A stretch of 64,000 nt of DNA from Psychromonas aquimarina ATCC BAA-1526 (GCF_000428725.1 NZ_KE386791.1:292208-356207), one strand, 5' to 3'; positions 19,458 through 30,137 are shown, counted from the first letter of the stretch. The notes: generated by a model not told the origin, from the letters alone. Made by a program: numbers and translations.

Positions 19458-20426
19458 ATGACGCAATACAATTCTCGTTTCGATACTTCTCTTAAAGCAA
19501 AACACTTTCTGCCTAAACATTGGGGCACATGGTCTTTACTTGGACTTTTATTTTTATTCAGCTTCTGCCCGATAAAAATTCGCGACCGCTTTGCCGCCTT
19601 TGTGGCAGATAAACTATATAACGCAAAATTTCTTAATAAACGCAAAAATATTGCATTTACTAATCTCGGTTTATGTTTTCCTGAGTATACGCAGGAGCAG
19701 AAAGAGGATTTGATGCGTGAAAATCTGCGCTCGGTAGCACAGATATCTTTATCGCTGGGAGAAATTGCTTTTAGAAGTCAGTCGTTTCTGGTTAACCGTG
19801 TCAATATGACCGGAGAGCATTATATTAAAGAAGCGGAACAGCAGAATAAAGCCATTATCTTTTTAGCGCCACATTGTTATGGTGTTGACTTTGCAGGTGT
19901 AGCCGCGATCTCTGCTCGAGGTTATCCTCTGTCGAGCATGTTTAATGATTATAGAAACCCGATCTTCGACTGGTTTGTAACAGGTTACCGTACCCGTTTT
20001 ACTAAACTTGCAGGAAAGGGAACGCTCTACCACCGTAGTGAAGGTTTAAAACCTGCTATTAAAAGCTTAAGAGATAAAGCACATTTCTACTATTTACCAG
20101 ATGAAGATCACGGCAGAGACAGCAGTGTATTTGCTGATTTTTATGCCACTAAAAAAGCGACACTGCCGGTAATCGGACGTCTGGCAAAATTAGGACGTGC
20201 AGTGGTGATCCCTGTATATACTTCTTACAATGCAGAAACATCAAAAGTAGACGTGATTTGTCATGCTCCGCTTGCGGATTTTTCTAAACTTGAGGAGCAG
20301 GAGCAGACTGAGTTAATGAACCGCGCTATTGAAAAAGTAGTGGATGAAAACCGTGCACAGTATATGTGGACACTTAAACTGCTGAAAACTCGTCCAGAAG
20401 AAGGGCTGGATATTTACAAACAATAA
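19458..20426 (+). CDS. lpxM: lipid A acyltransferase LpxM (MsbB)
   Basis: Adds a secondary acyl chain to lipid A at the inner membrane. 322 residues (E. coli LpxM 323). One N-terminal hydrophobic anchor lies at about 24-40. The HX4D catalytic motif is H139-D144 in APHCYGVDFAG, and the YYLPDEDHG stretch favours LpxM over LpxL/LpxP. A terminator follows the stop directly. TAAGG precedes the ATG by about ten bases. Confidence 0.9.
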   Translation: MTQYNSRFDTSLKAKHFLPKHWGTWSLLGLLFLFSFCPIKIRDRFAAFVADKLYNAKFLNKRKNIAFTNLGLCFPEYTQEQKEDLMRENLRSVAQISLSLGEIAFRSQSFLVNRVNMTGEHYIKEAEQQNKAIIFLAPHCYGVDFAGVAAISARGYPLSSMFNDYRNPIFDWFVTGYRTRFTKLAGKGTLYHRSEGLKPAIKSLRDKAHFYYLPDEDHGRDSSVFADFYATKKATLPVIGRLAKLGRAVVIPVYTSYNAETSKVDVICHAPLADFSKLEEQEQTELMNRAIEKVVDENRAQYMWTLKLLKTRPEEGLDIYKQ

Positions 20427-20434
20427 TTTTTTAA

Positions 20435-20460
20435 CGGGGGATTTTTATCCCCCGATGTTT
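20435..20460 (+). terminator. Rho-independent terminator after lpxM
   Basis: Stem CGGGGGAT-TTTT-ATCCCCCG followed by ATGTTTTCT, nine bases past the lpxM stop and abutting the convergent yciK stop. Confidence 0.8.
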
Positions 20461-20461
20461 T

Positions 20462-21199
20462 CTATTGAGCGTTAAAACGTTTTCCTGTTACATCTTTGCT
20501 GTCGTCACTTAACAGATAAAGATAAGTACTCATAATCTCCTCTGGTGTTTTTAATAAACTGCTGTCTTCAGCAGGATAAGCACTTGCGCGCATTGCTGTA
20601 CGGGTTGCTCCCGGGTTAACTGCATTAAAACGTAATGTGCTGTTTTCATATTCATCGGCAAGCACCTGCATCATACCTTCGGTTGCAAATTTAGAGACGC
20701 TGTAAGCTCCCCAATAAGCTCTACCTGCATTACCTACTCCTGAGGTGGTAAATATCGTTGATGACTGCTGTGCAAGGCTTAAAACCGGGATCAGTGATTT
20801 GGTTAATAAGAACTGTGCAGTGACATTGGTGTGCATCACTTCATCCCAGGTGTTCTTTTCAATCTGGGTGAAAGGACCTAATACGCCCAGTAGTCCGGCA
20901 TTGTGCACTAAAGCATCCAGCTTTCCATATTCACGTTTAACGGTATCGGCTAAATCGATATAGTGCTGCTCAGTTGCGCCGTTTAAGTCCAGGGGTAAAA
21001 TTGCCGCTTCCTGTTTACCGATAGTCTGAATCTGATCATAAACGGCCTCTAATTTTTTTACTGTTTTACCTAATAATATAACGGCCGCACCATATTGTGC
21101 ACACTGCAGTGCTAATGTTTTACCAATGCCGGCACCGGCACCTGTAATTAAAATCGTTTTGCCCGCTAAACAGTCTGGTTGTGCTTGATATTCCATCAT
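20462..21199 (-). CDS. yciK: YciK-type short-chain dehydrogenase
   Basis: 245 residues, classical SDR. The nucleotide-binding TGAGAGIG is at 19-26, NAG at 100-102 and the catalytic Tyr166-x3-Lys170 (YSVSK). Strong resemblance to E. coli YciK along the chain (KFATEGMMQVLADEY, TRTAMRASA). Substrate unknown. It is divergent from sohB, the same arrangement around sohB-topA as in E. coli. Two adjacent ATG codons are possible at the start. Confidence 0.9.
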   Translation of the reverse strand: MMEYQAQPDCLAGKTILITGAGAGIGKTLALQCAQYGAAVILLGKTVKKLEAVYDQIQTIGKQEAAILPLDLNGATEQHYIDLADTVKREYGKLDALVHNAGLLGVLGPFTQIEKNTWDEVMHTNVTAQFLLTKSLIPVLSLAQQSSTIFTTSGVGNAGRAYWGAYSVSKFATEGMMQVLADEYENSTLRFNAVNPGATRTAMRASAYPAEDSSLLKTPEEIMSTYLYLLSDDSKDVTGKRFNAQ

Positions 21200-21327
21200 A
21201 TTTTTTCTCGTTTTAATAAATAAGCAGGAATATTAACTTTATTTCAACAAAAGTCTCAATCTCTTTTGTACCCGGCTTCGCTTTTTGTCATGATACGCTG
21301 GGAAAAAACTATAAAGAGGAATAAATT

Positions 21328-22377
21328 TTGGAATTTTTATTTGAATATGGTCTGTTTTTAGCAAAAGCGGTGACCCTGGTGTTAACGGTAATTGCTATTT
21401 TACTCGCAGTTATCGCACTGACAAGTAAGCAGAAAAATAAAAAAGGCGAGTTGGATTTAATTGATCTTTCTGAGCAGTTAAAAGCAACGAAGAAATCAAT
21501 TGAAGAGCAGTTATTAACTTCTCATCAGTTAAAAGAGCTTCATAAAAAAGAAAAAAAACAGCAGAAAGAAAAAGATAAAGCGGCTAAAAAGGCTGCTAAG
21601 AAAGGCGAATCTGAAGAGGGGCTGCCTCAACTTTATGTTGTTGATTTCAAGGGTAGTATTGATGCTAAAGAGGTGTCATCTCTGCGCGAAGAGATTACCG
21701 CAATTTTAAGCGTTGCCGGTGAAAAGGATGAGGTGTTTGTTCGTCTTGAAAGCGGCGGCGGTATGGTACACGGTTACGGTTTAGCGTCTTCGCAGCTGCA
21801 GCGCATCCGAGATCATAATATTCCCTTAACAGTGTCGGTTGATAAAGTGGCCGCCAGCGGCGGTTATATGATGGCCTGTGTTGCAGATAAAGTGATTGCC
21901 GCTCCCTTTGCTATTCTCGGATCAATTGGTGTTATCGCACAGATTCCTAATTTTAACCGCCTGCTTAAAAAGCATGATGTTGAGTTTGAACAGTTAACCG
22001 CCGGCGAATACAAACGTACATTAACTATGTTCGGGGAAAATGATGATGCCGGGCGTGAAAAATTTAAACAGGAACTGCAGGAAACACATGATCTGTTTAA
22101 ACAGTTTGTCACTGAGCACCGCAGCCAGATCGATATTGATAAAGTGGCAACCGGCGAACACTGGTATGGACTGCAGGCAATTGAGCGCAACTTAGTTGAC
22201 CAGATATTAACCAGTGATGATTATCTGGTGTCTAACCTGGAAGATCGTCATATCATTCAGGTTAAATATACGCAGCGTAAAAAACTAGCCGATAAATTAG
22301 GTCACGGCGCAGCAATGGCGATGGAAAACAGTGTGTTAAAACTGATGCAGTTTAATGTCAGCCGCTTATTTAAATAA
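21328..22377 (+). CDS. sohB: SohB, inner-membrane S49 peptidase
   Basis: Probable membrane protease, a single-domain relative of SppA. 349 residues, the E. coli length. One transmembrane helix lies at about 12-32, a Lys/Glu-rich coiled stretch at 36-98, and the S49 domain follows. Catalytic Ser178 (VAASGGYM) and Lys229 (GEYKRTL). The start is TTG 21328 with AGAGGA seven bases upstream; its N-terminus MEFLFEYGLFLAK aligns with E. coli SohB, which fixes this start. A strong terminator follows. Confidence 0.95.
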   Translation: MEFLFEYGLFLAKAVTLVLTVIAILLAVIALTSKQKNKKGELDLIDLSEQLKATKKSIEEQLLTSHQLKELHKKEKKQQKEKDKAAKKAAKKGESEEGLPQLYVVDFKGSIDAKEVSSLREEITAILSVAGEKDEVFVRLESGGGMVHGYGLASSQLQRIRDHNIPLTVSVDKVAASGGYMMACVADKVIAAPFAILGSIGVIAQIPNFNRLLKKHDVEFEQLTAGEYKRTLTMFGENDDAGREKFKQELQETHDLFKQFVTEHRSQIDIDKVATGEHWYGLQAIERNLVDQILTSDDYLVSNLEDRHIIQVKYTQRKKLADKLGHGAAMAMENSVLKLMQFNVSRLFK

Positions 22378-22402
22378 TCGTTTGTTTTTTAAACTACTTA
22401 GC

Positions 22403-22431
22403 AAGCCAACTTAACTTAAGTTGGCTTTTTT
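22403..22431 (+). terminator. Rho-independent terminator after sohB
   Basis: AAGCCAACTTAA-C-TTAAGTTGGCTT, a near-perfect palindrome of 11-bp arms followed by TTTTTT. Confidence 0.85.
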
Positions 22432-22566
22432 CATAAATTAACCTTCATTTTGAAAATAAAAGTTGCTATTCCCTTTGAGTTTGGCTTATATAAAAGGAAA
22501 TTCAGCGGATGAATTACAAATTAGTTTCACCTTCTCAATTATGACTATTTTAGGTACAGAATAATT

Positions 22567-25218
22567 ATGAGCAAATCACTTGTTATTGTGGAATCTCCTG
22601 CAAAAGCAAAAACAATTAATAAATATCTAGGCAAAGATTTCATTGTAAAATCTAGTGTAGGCCATGTTCGTGACCTTCCTACCAGCGGCAGTGCCAAGAA
22701 AACTATTGATGCAAAGCCGAAAAAATCTCTTGCTGGTATGACGCCTGCGAAAAAAGAAAAAGAAAAAGCAAAGCGGGCACAAGAAGCGCTTGTTACTCGA
22801 ATGGGTATAGATCCGAATAATAACTGGAAAGCGCATTACGAAATTCTGCCGGGTAAAGAAAAAGTAGTCAGTGAATTACAAAAACTTGCTAAAGATGCAC
22901 CGACTATCTATCTCGCAACCGATTTGGATAGAGAAGGGGAAGCCATTGCCTGGCACCTTCGTGAAATTCTAGGCGGTGACGACAGTAAATATCAGCGTGT
23001 TGTATTTAATGAAATTACAGAAAGTGCAATTCAGGAAGCTTTTAAACATCCGACCGAGCTGAATATCGATGGTGTAAATGCGCAGCAGACACGTCGTTTC
23101 TTAGATCGCGTGGTTGGATTTATGGTTTCTCCGCTGCTGTGGAAAAAAGTAGCGCGAGGTTTATCGGCCGGCCGCGTACAGTCCGTTGCAGTACGTTTAT
23201 TAGTTGAACGGGAACGTTTAATTAAAGCATTTAACCCGGAAGAATACTGGGATCTGCACGCAGACGTTCAAAGTTCAGATAAAACTGATTTACGCTTAGA
23301 AGTATTCAAAGAGTCAGGAAAATCTTTTAAACCTGTAACGGAGAAGCAGACAGCAAAAGCTGTTGAGCTTTTAAAATCTGCACAGTTTAAGCTGTTGTCG
23401 CGTGAAGATAAACCGACTAAAAGTAAAGCCAGCGCGCCGTTTATTACCTCAACTCTGCAGCAGGCGGCCAGTACACGTTTAGGGTTTGGTGTTAAGAAGA
23501 CCATGATGCTGGCGCAGCGCCTTTATGAAGCCGGTTACATCACTTATATGCGTACCGACTCTACCAACTTAAGTAAAGAGGCTGTTGCATCTGCCCGTGA
23601 TTATATTAGTGATGAGTTTGGGAAAAATTATCTGCCTGAAAAACCGGTTAGTTACAGCAGTAAATCCGGTGCACAGGAAGCCCATGAAGCGATACGTCCT
23701 TCTGATGTAAATCAGTTAGCCGCACTGTTAGCGGGTGTGGACAGGGATGCACAGCGTTTATACGAATTAATCTGGCGTCAGTTTTTAGCCTGTCAGATGC
23801 TGCCTGCATTATATGATGCAACAACACTGGTTGTTGAAGCGGGTGACTACCAGCTTCGTGCTAAAGGCCGCACCATGCGTTTTGCCGGCTGGACAAAAGC
23901 ACAGCCGGTTGCAAAAAGTAAGGTTGATGAAGTTCAGCTTCCGGACCTTGCTATCGGCGAATCACTTAACCTTATCGAGCTGGATCCTAAACAGCATTTT
24001 ACTAAACCGCCGGCTCGTTTTACTGAAGCCGCTTTAGTTAAAGAGCTTGAGAAGCAGGGCATCGGCCGTCCGTCGACCTATGCAAGCATCATTTCCACGA
24101 TTCAGGATCGTGGTTATGTAAAAGTGGATAAACGTCGTTTTTATGCTGTAAAAATGGGAGAAATTGTCAGCGACCGCCTGAGTGAAAACTTTGTGGATCT
24201 GATGAGTTATGATTTCACCGCACAGATGGAACGTAATCTTGATGAGATTGCTGAAGGTAAAGTTAACTGGATTAGTGAATTAGACCGTTTCTATAACGAT
24301 TTAACCAAATTGTTAGATAAAGCTGAACTGCCGGTTGAAGAAGGCGGCATGCGTCTTAACGATCCGGTGGTAATCGATGATGTACGCTGCCCGACATGTG
24401 ACCGTGCAATGGGGATCCGCACTGCATCAACGGGGGTTTTCCTGGGCTGTTCCGGTTATGCTCTGCCGCCGAAAGAGCGCTGTAAAACCACTATCAACCT
24501 GGTTGACGGTGAAGAAGTGATTGACATACTCAGCGATGAAGACGCTGAAACGGCCGCTTTAATGGCTAAACAGCGCTGCCCTAAGTGTGATATGGCAATG
24601 GACAGCTACCTGATTGACGAAACCCGAAAACTGCATGTCTGTGGTAATAATCCTCTTTGTGACGGCCATATTGTTGAGCAGGGTGAGTTTAAGATTAAAG
24701 GTTATGACGGTCCGCTTGTTGAATGTGACAAGTGCGGCAGTGATATGCAGCTGAAAGACGGACGCTTTGGTAAGTATATGGGCTGCACTAACGAAGAGTG
24801 TAAAAACACCCGCAAGATACTGCGTAATGGTGAAGTTGCACCGCCGAAGGAAGATCCGGTACACCTGCAGGAATTAGAGTGTGAGCAGAGTGATGCTTAT
24901 TTCATTTTAAGAGACGGCGCATCGGGTATCTTCCTGGCCGCCAGCACTTTCCCGCGCTCCCGTGAAACACGAGCGCCGAAAGTTACCGAGCTTAACAGGT
25001 TTAGAGAGCGAATCTCAGCTAAGTTCTATTACTTAGCTGATGCACCGCAGCAGGATCCCGAGGGCAATCTGGCAGTGGTTCGTTACAGTCGTAAAAATAA
25101 AGAACAGTATGTAATGACTGAGATTGATAAAAAAGCGACAGGCTGGACTGCTAAATTTGTTGACGGAAAATGGGTAGAAGAGCAGACTAAGAAAAGAACG
25201 CCTAAGAAAAAAGCGTAA
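22567..25218 (+). CDS. topA: DNA topoisomerase I
   Basis: Relaxes negative supercoils. 883 residues (E. coli 865). The Toprim domain opens with [12 protein letters not shown], and the metal motif is DLDREGE near residue 122. The catalytic tyrosine is Y327 in [10 protein letters not shown]. The C-terminus has three C4 zinc ribbons (starting [27 protein letters not shown]) and a further ribbon-like domain with a Lys-rich end. In E. coli cysB follows topA; here it does not. UUCG-loop terminator downstream. Confidence 0.97.
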   Translation: MSKSLVIVESPAKAKTINKYLGKDFIVKSSVGHVRDLPTSGSAKKTIDAKPKKSLAGMTPAKKEKEKAKRAQEALVTRMGIDPNNNWKAHYEILPGKEKVVSELQKLAKDAPTIYLATDLDREGEAIAWHLREILGGDDSKYQRVVFNEITESAIQEAFKHPTELNIDGVNAQQTRRFLDRVVGFMVSPLLWKKVARGLSAGRVQSVAVRLLVERERLIKAFNPEEYWDLHADVQSSDKTDLRLEVFKESGKSFKPVTEKQTAKAVELLKSAQFKLLSREDKPTKSKASAPFITSTLQQAASTRLGFGVKKTMMLAQRLYEAGYITYMRTDSTNLSKEAVASARDYISDEFGKNYLPEKPVSYSSKSGAQEAHEAIRPSDVNQLAALLAGVDRDAQRLYELIWRQFLACQMLPALYDATTLVVEAGDYQLRAKGRTMRFAGWTKAQPVAKSKVDEVQLPDLAIGESLNLIELDPKQHFTKPPARFTEAALVKELEKQGIGRPSTYASIISTIQDRGYVKVDKRRFYAVKMGEIVSDRLSENFVDLMSYDFTAQMERNLDEIAEGKVNWISELDRFYNDLTKLLDKAELPVEEGGMRLNDPVVIDDVRCPTCDRAMGIRTASTGVFLGCSGYALPPKERCKTTINLVDGEEVIDILSDEDAETAALMAKQRCPKCDMAMDSYLIDETRKLHVCGNNPLCDGHIVEQGEFKIKGYDGPLVECDKCGSDMQLKDGRFGKYMGCTNEECKNTRKILRNGEVAPPKEDPVHLQELECEQSDAYFILRDGASGIFLAASTFPRSRETRAPKVTELNRFRERISAKFYYLADAPQQDPEGNLAVVRYSRKNKEQYVMTEIDKKATGWTAKFVDGKWVEEQTKKRTPKKKA

Positions 25219-25237
25219 CTTTCAGTTGGTTAACAAG

Positions 25238-25260
25238 AGCAGCTTCGGCTGCTTTTTTTA
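25238..25260 (+). terminator. Rho-independent terminator after topA
   Basis: AGCAGC-TTCG-GCTGCT with a stable UUCG tetraloop, then seven T residues. Confidence 0.9.
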
Positions 25261-25410
25261 TTTATAAACAAAAAGCATGTGAGCCATGCCTAAAAAACTG
25301 CAGCTTCCTTGTTGTTTTTTTGATATCATTCAAAATTATCCCACCTGCAGTGTTAAATATCTGCCAGATGACCTAGTTTTAAATCAACTAGATGCAACTG
25401 AGAGATATGA

Positions 25411-25905
25411 ATGCCTTTGTATTCCCTGCTTAGTGAATTAGACCGCAAGGTTATTTTATTCACCTACGAAAAACGTGATGACAGCAAGTCTCCGATGCAT
25501 TTTGGTGTGCTCAATGACGAGTATCGATCTTTTATTATGACTGAAGGTGAATATATCCTCTGGGAATTAGAAAAAAGAAAGTTAACCGTTGCTGAAGTTG
25601 TTGCACATTCCTGGTTAGTTACTTCAAAAGATAATATCTCCTTAGTTTTCCAGTTTCAGGAAAATAACCACCTTAAAATCAGCAGCCTGTTTGACGATGA
25701 AGATTATGACGGGCACTGGCTGCTGGAGCATGGAATTTTAAAAGTTCGTTTTATTTATGAAAATCACGCTTACGATATAAATATTATCGCTAATAATAAT
25801 CAGGCAATTCATTCCGCCCTGCAGATTATAGATGACGCCAGAGTGGAAGTACTTAAAGTAGTGCCCTTAAGCCACGCAAAATACGGCAAAGCATTAATTG
25901 ACTAA
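25411..25905 (+). CDS. conserved-looking protein of unknown function
   Basis: 164 residues, soluble, with no signal peptide or membrane segment. Mixed alpha/beta with an acidic patch (FDDEDYDGHW at about 94-103). I do not recognise the family. GAGAG lies six bases before the ATG and codon use matches the neighbours, so it is a real gene. It starts about 190 bases after topA and ends 82 bases before glgC on the same strand; co-transcription with glgC is possible but not shown. Confidence 0.75.
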   Translation: MPLYSLLSELDRKVILFTYEKRDDSKSPMHFGVLNDEYRSFIMTEGEYILWELEKRKLTVAEVVAHSWLVTSKDNISLVFQFQENNHLKISSLFDDEDYDGHWLLEHGILKVRFIYENHAYDINIIANNNQAIHSALQIIDDARVEVLKVVPLSHAKYGKALID

Positions 25906-25987
25906 ATAATCGCGCGAGTTGATTTTCGCAGAGCTTTAGTCTGTTAATCAACATCTAGATAATTACTTTATACAGGAAGGAAAGTTC

Positions 25988-27232
25988 ATGTCCCAGCATA
26001 TCGGTTTGTTAACCCGTGATACGGTTGCATTGATTTTAGCCGGCGGTAAAGGCAGTCGTTTAAAGCAGTTAACGGAAGAGCGGGCAAAACCCGGACTGCC
26101 CTTCGGCGGCAAATATAAAATCATCGATTTTACTTTATCTAACTGTATGAATTCAGGGATTCGGCGAATTGATGTCTTAACTCAGTATAAATCCTCCGAA
26201 CTGCTCGGGCATATTCAAAAAGCCTGGAGCCGCATGCCCTGGGAGCTTGGAGAGTATGTCAATATCGTACCGGCACAGCAGCAGATTGGTGATTTATGGT
26301 ATAGAGGCACTGCTGATGCCGTATATCAGAATTTAAAGCAGCTGCGTCAGCAGCGCTGTCAATATATTCTGATTTTAGGCGGCGATCATATTTATAAAAT
26401 GGATTACAGCCGCATGCTGCGCCAGCATGCTAAACATGATTCAGATATATCAATAGCAACCATTCCGGTAGATACATCTTGTGCCAGTTCATTCGGTGTA
26501 GTAAATATTGATTCGGATATGACCATCACTGAATTTCAGGAGAAACCTAAACTACCTGCTGAGATACCCGGTAAACCGGGGACTTCACTAGTATCAATGG
26601 GCGTATATATCTTTAAATTTGATATTTTAGAGAAGCTGCTTCTTGAAGATGCCTCTACTGAAGGCTCGCAGCATGATTTTGGTTATAACATTATTCCCAA
26701 AGCCATTCATGATCATCACGTCACGGCATACGTCTTTGATAATGAAGGCTGTGCTGATGTCCAGGCATACTGGAAAGATGTTGGTACCATCGATCAGTAC
26801 TTCCAGGCAAATTTAGATTTAGTACAGATTAGTCCGGAGCTGAATTTATACGATAGGCACTGGCCAATTTATTCATTTCAGGAGCAGCTGCCCGGCGCAA
26901 AATTTATATTCAATGATGATAACTGCCGCGGTCAGGCTATCGACAGTGTTATTTGCGCCGGTTGTATTATATCAGGAGCACTGATTATACGCTCTCTACT
27001 TTCATGCGGTGTCACTGTTGAAAAGCATAGTCATTTAGAGCGCTGCGTTGTTTTACCTAATGTAGATATAGGTAAAAACTGCCATTTAAAAAATGTACTT
27101 GTTGTTGAAGACTGTGTCATTCCTAATGGTTTTACTATTGGATATGATCTGCAGTTTGATAAAGAACATTTTGAAATTTCCGAAGAGGGGGTCGTATTAG
27201 TCACGCAGGAAATGATAGATAATTGTAAATAA
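25988..27232 (+). CDS. glgC: glucose-1-phosphate adenylyltransferase
   Basis: Makes ADP-glucose from glucose-1-phosphate and ATP, the committed step of bacterial glycogen synthesis. 414 residues. The nucleotidyltransferase signature LILAGGKGSRLKQLTEERAK is at about 16-35, with PFGGKYKIIDFTLSNC and WYRGTADAV following; the C-terminal third is a left-handed beta-helix domain. Strong ribosome binding site AGGAAGGAA. It stands alone: glgA, glgB and glgP are not in the window. Confidence 0.95.
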   Translation: MSQHIGLLTRDTVALILAGGKGSRLKQLTEERAKPGLPFGGKYKIIDFTLSNCMNSGIRRIDVLTQYKSSELLGHIQKAWSRMPWELGEYVNIVPAQQQIGDLWYRGTADAVYQNLKQLRQQRCQYILILGGDHIYKMDYSRMLRQHAKHDSDISIATIPVDTSCASSFGVVNIDSDMTITEFQEKPKLPAEIPGKPGTSLVSMGVYIFKFDILEKLLLEDASTEGSQHDFGYNIIPKAIHDHHVTAYVFDNEGCADVQAYWKDVGTIDQYFQANLDLVQISPELNLYDRHWPIYSFQEQLPGAKFIFNDDNCRGQAIDSVICAGCIISGALIIRSLLSCGVTVEKHSHLERCVVLPNVDIGKNCHLKNVLVVEDCVIPNGFTIGYDLQFDKEHFEISEEGVVLVTQEMIDNCK

Positions 27233-27286
27233 AGTAAAAAATATCTGCAGATATATTTGTTTGTTTACTTTAGAGGCGTTTTCATT

Positions 27287-27315
27287 TTTAAAACTCTGAA
27301 CAGATGGGGTATACT
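27287..27315 (+). promoter_or_regulatory. Candidate promoter of truA
   Basis: TTTAAA-N17-TATACT ends 31 bases before the truA ATG. The -35 is only a fair match. Confidence 0.35.
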
Positions 27316-27345
27316 ACGCGCTTTGAATTTTTAGGATAAATATCA

Positions 27346-28131
27346 ATGCGTATTGCTCTGGGTATTGAATACGATGGTGCCGCTTACTATGGCTGGCAGC
27401 GTCAAAAAGAGGTTATTTCGGTACAAGAAGAGCTGGAAAAAGCCCTTTCTATTGTGGCAAATCATCCTGTCACGGTGAATTGTGCCGGCCGCACCGATGC
27501 AGGTGTACACGGCACTGGTCAAGTGGTACATTTCGAAACACAATCGATCCGTAAAGATGTTGCATGGACGTTAGGGGTTAATACTAATCTGCCCGATGAT
27601 ATTGCCGTGCGCTGGGTTAAACAGGTAGACGATACATTCCACGCCCGCTTTAGCGCAACTTCACGCCGTTATCGTTATATCATTTATAATAGTGAATTCA
27701 GACCGGGTATTCTGCGTACCGGTTTAAGTCATTATCATTATCCGCTTGATGCGCAGCTGATGCATCAGGCCGGGCAGTATATTGTTGGTGAGCATGATTT
27801 CACCTCCTTCAGGGCGCTGCATTGTCAGGCAAGCAGTCCGGTTCGCTGTATTGAGTATCTGAATATCACCCGTAGAAGCGACTTTATAATTATTGATATT
27901 AAAGCGAATGCTTTCCTGCATCATATGGTGCGTAATATTGCCGGCAGTCTGATTGAAGTCGGACGTGGAAACCAGCCGGTAAACTGGTTAGAAACATTGA
28001 TTTCTTATAAAGACCGTGCAAAAGCGGCTGCTACCGCAAAACCTGGTGGTTTATATCTAGTCGAGGTCGATTATCCGCAGGAGTTTGATCTTCCAAGGCC
28101 GCCATGTGGTCCCTTATTCCTAGATATCTAG
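27346..28131 (+). CDS. truA: tRNA pseudouridine(38-40) synthase TruA
   Basis: Modifies uridines 38-40 of tRNA anticodon stems. 261 residues. Catalytic Asp51 is in [15 protein letters not shown] lies nine bases before the ATG. It starts the truA-folC-dedD-cvpA-purF block; in many relatives fimV lies immediately upstream and accD lies between truA and folC, but neither is here. Confidence 0.95.
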   Translation: MRIALGIEYDGAAYYGWQRQKEVISVQEELEKALSIVANHPVTVNCAGRTDAGVHGTGQVVHFETQSIRKDVAWTLGVNTNLPDDIAVRWVKQVDDTFHARFSATSRRYRYIIYNSEFRPGILRTGLSHYHYPLDAQLMHQAGQYIVGEHDFTSFRALHCQASSPVRCIEYLNITRRSDFIIIDIKANAFLHHMVRNIAGSLIEVGRGNQPVNWLETLISYKDRAKAAATAKPGGLYLVEVDYPQEFDLPRPPCGPLFLDI

Positions 28132-28171
28132 CTTAACAGAGCAGATCCTGACAGATTGTTTTGAGAATTAT

Positions 28172-29446
28172 ATGCGTACAAGTAAAACAAAAAGTTTAAA
28201 TGAATGGTTAAGTCAAATAGAGAAACTTCACCCAAGCGAGATCGAATTAGGACTGGCCCGCATTTCTAAAGTGGGAAACGATCTGGATCTTATTAATTTT
28301 GATGCCAAGGTTATTACCGTTGCCGGTACAAACGGTAAAGGTACAACCTGTGCCTTTTTAGAAGAGATTCTTATTCAGGCCGGATATAAAGTAGGGGTGT
28401 ACAGTTCCCCGCATATTCAGCGATACACCGAACGTCTGCGTATTAACCAGCAGGAGCTGCCTGAAAACGATCATTGCCGCGCATTTGCAGTGATTGAAAA
28501 AACACGTAAAGACACTTCACTTAGTTATTTTGAATATGTCACATTAGGCTGCTTATACCTGCTGCAGCAGGCGCAGTGTGATTTTATCCTGTTAGAAGTA
28601 GGTTTGGGCGGACGTTTAGATGCGACGAATATGGTTGAATCTGATATCAGCGTGATCACCACCATAGGCATAGATCATGTTGACTGGTTAGGCGATGACC
28701 GTGAAAAAATAGCTTACGAAAAAGCCGGTGTATTCCGCGCCGGCAAACCGGCTGTCTGCGGCGAGTTCGAGCCGCCGCAGTCACTAAAAGATTACGCGGC
28801 CAAGCTGTCCACCGATATTCGTTATGCAGGTAAAGATTTTACTTTTACAGCGGCTGCTGATAACTGGCAGTGGAGCGGCAGTAAAACCATCTGCGGCTTA
28901 ACTCCTACCTTAATGCCGATGCAGAATGCATCCACGGCATTGGCGGTTATAGAAGCCCTGGAGCTTAATATCGACACACAGGTGATCAGAAGTGCGCTGG
29001 CTCAGGCCAAACTTGCCGGCCGCCTGCAGAAAGTTGAAATGTCTCATAACACCGATGTTTATGTAGATGTTGCCCATAACCCTCAGTCTGCACAATATTT
29101 AGCAGGTCGTTTAGAGGTACTGAAAGAACAGAAGGGGCCTGACTGTAAAATATTTGCAATTGCAGGTATGCTCGAGGATAAAGACATCACAGGTACTTTT
29201 AATCAGGTGAATCAGCAGCTGGATCACTGCTGTCTTATTAGCCTGGACTGTTATAGAGGCGCAGATAAAGAGGTGCTTCTTAAACATTATCAGGCGAGTA
29301 GTCATAAACTCGATAGTGTTACTTGTTTTGCAGATCTGCAGTCTGCTTATCAAAGTATCATTAATAAAGTAAACTCCTCTGATATAATCATTATCTTTGG
29401 TTCGTTTTATACCGTTTCTGATTTCCTAACTTTTTCGCAAGGATGA
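28172..29446 (+). CDS. folC: dihydrofolate synthase / folylpolyglutamate synthase FolC
   Basis: Adds glutamate to dihydropteroate and then extends the polyglutamate chain of folates. 424 residues, Mur-ligase fold. P-loop GTNGKGTT at 52-59, followed by GLGGRLDATN, TTIGIDHVDWLG and DVAHNPQS. Ends three bases before the GTG of dedD, so the two are probably coupled. Confidence 0.95.
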   Translation: MRTSKTKSLNEWLSQIEKLHPSEIELGLARISKVGNDLDLINFDAKVITVAGTNGKGTTCAFLEEILIQAGYKVGVYSSPHIQRYTERLRINQQELPENDHCRAFAVIEKTRKDTSLSYFEYVTLGCLYLLQQAQCDFILLEVGLGGRLDATNMVESDISVITTIGIDHVDWLGDDREKIAYEKAGVFRAGKPAVCGEFEPPQSLKDYAAKLSTDIRYAGKDFTFTAAADNWQWSGSKTICGLTPTLMPMQNASTALAVIEALELNIDTQVIRSALAQAKLAGRLQKVEMSHNTDVYVDVAHNPQSAQYLAGRLEVLKEQKGPDCKIFAIAGMLEDKDITGTFNQVNQQLDHCCLISLDCYRGADKEVLLKHYQASSHKLDSVTCFADLQSAYQSIINKVNSSDIIIIFGSFYTVSDFLTFSQG

Positions 29447-29449
29447 TTT

Positions 29450-30091
29450 GTGGCTTCTCAGTTTAAAAATCGATTAGTTGGCGTAACAATTTTAGCTACT
29501 TTAGTTGTTATCTTTTTACCTACCATTATTGACGGTAAAAAAGCCGTATATCATGATGATTTTGTTTCAACACCGATCCAGCCGGTTGTTAAAGAGCATA
29601 CCTTTGCTGTTGCTGAGCCTGAGCTGCAAACTGAAGAGCAGGTCGGTCTGCCTGAAACTACTGAGATAGTTGTTGATGAGCAGATGCCGCAGGATACTGC
29701 TGCTCCTGTTGAAGAGACTGATAAGTGGGAAATTGAGCAGGTAGAAAAAACACCTGTGGTAAAAGCCGAAGTGAAGAAACCACAAAAAACGGTTAAAGAG
29801 GTTATTGTAAACAGCTCTAAGCCTGTTAAGGCCAATATGCCGAAAAGTGCCTGGACTATTCAGCTTGGGGCTTTTCAAAATGCCGCTAATATCAATGCGC
29901 TTTTGAAAAAATTAAACAAAGCCGGCTTTCAGGCGCATACTGTACCTACCGATGTTATTGACGGAGTGTTAACCCGCGTTTTTGTCGGGCCTGATGTTTC
30001 TAAACAGAAACTTGAAAAACAGCTTCCGCAGCTTAAACGCCTGACCAAACTGCAGGGTAAACTGGTTGCTTTTGATGCTGTAAATCCGTAG
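29450..30091 (+). CDS. dedD: DedD, SPOR-domain cell division protein
   Basis: 213 residues. One N-terminal transmembrane helix (about 8-26), an acidic/proline-rich middle of low complexity, and a C-terminal SPOR domain (about 138-210, starting SAWTIQLGAFQN). SPOR domains bind denuded septal peptidoglycan, and DedD helps septation from the inner membrane. Start is GTG 29450 with AAGGATGA upstream, inside the folC end. Shadow frames on the minus strand are ignored. Confidence 0.92.
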   Translation: MASQFKNRLVGVTILATLVVIFLPTIIDGKKAVYHDDFVSTPIQPVVKEHTFAVAEPELQTEEQVGLPETTEIVVDEQMPQDTAAPVEETDKWEIEQVEKTPVVKAEVKKPQKTVKEVIVNSSKPVKANMPKSAWTIQLGAFQNAANINALLKKLNKAGFQAHTVPTDVIDGVLTRVFVGPDVSKQKLEKQLPQLKRLTKLQGKLVAFDAVNP

Positions 30092-30105
30092 CAGAACAAT
30101 AAAAC

Positions 30106-30137
30106 GCCTGAAAACAGCAAATTGTCTGTTTTCAGGC
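30106..30137 (+). terminator. Strong hairpin between dedD and cvpA
   Basis: Perfect 12-bp stem GCCTGAAAACAG / CTGTTTTCAGGC with an eight-base loop, 15 bases after dedD. T-rich sequence starts only 12 bases later, so it may be a weak terminator or an RNA 3'-end protector. Confidence 0.55.

Noticed and set aside
22627-22836. 69-codon minus-strand frame with a Phe/Arg run
   Set aside because: Shadow of the Lys-rich part of topA near its N-terminus.
25918-25952. GTTGATT / AATCAAC inverted repeat before glgC
   Set aside because: Only seven bases per arm with a 21-base spacer; too weak to call an operator or terminator.
29551-29878. Two minus-strand frames over dedD
   Set aside because: Generated by the low-complexity acidic/proline-rich middle of DedD on the other strand.
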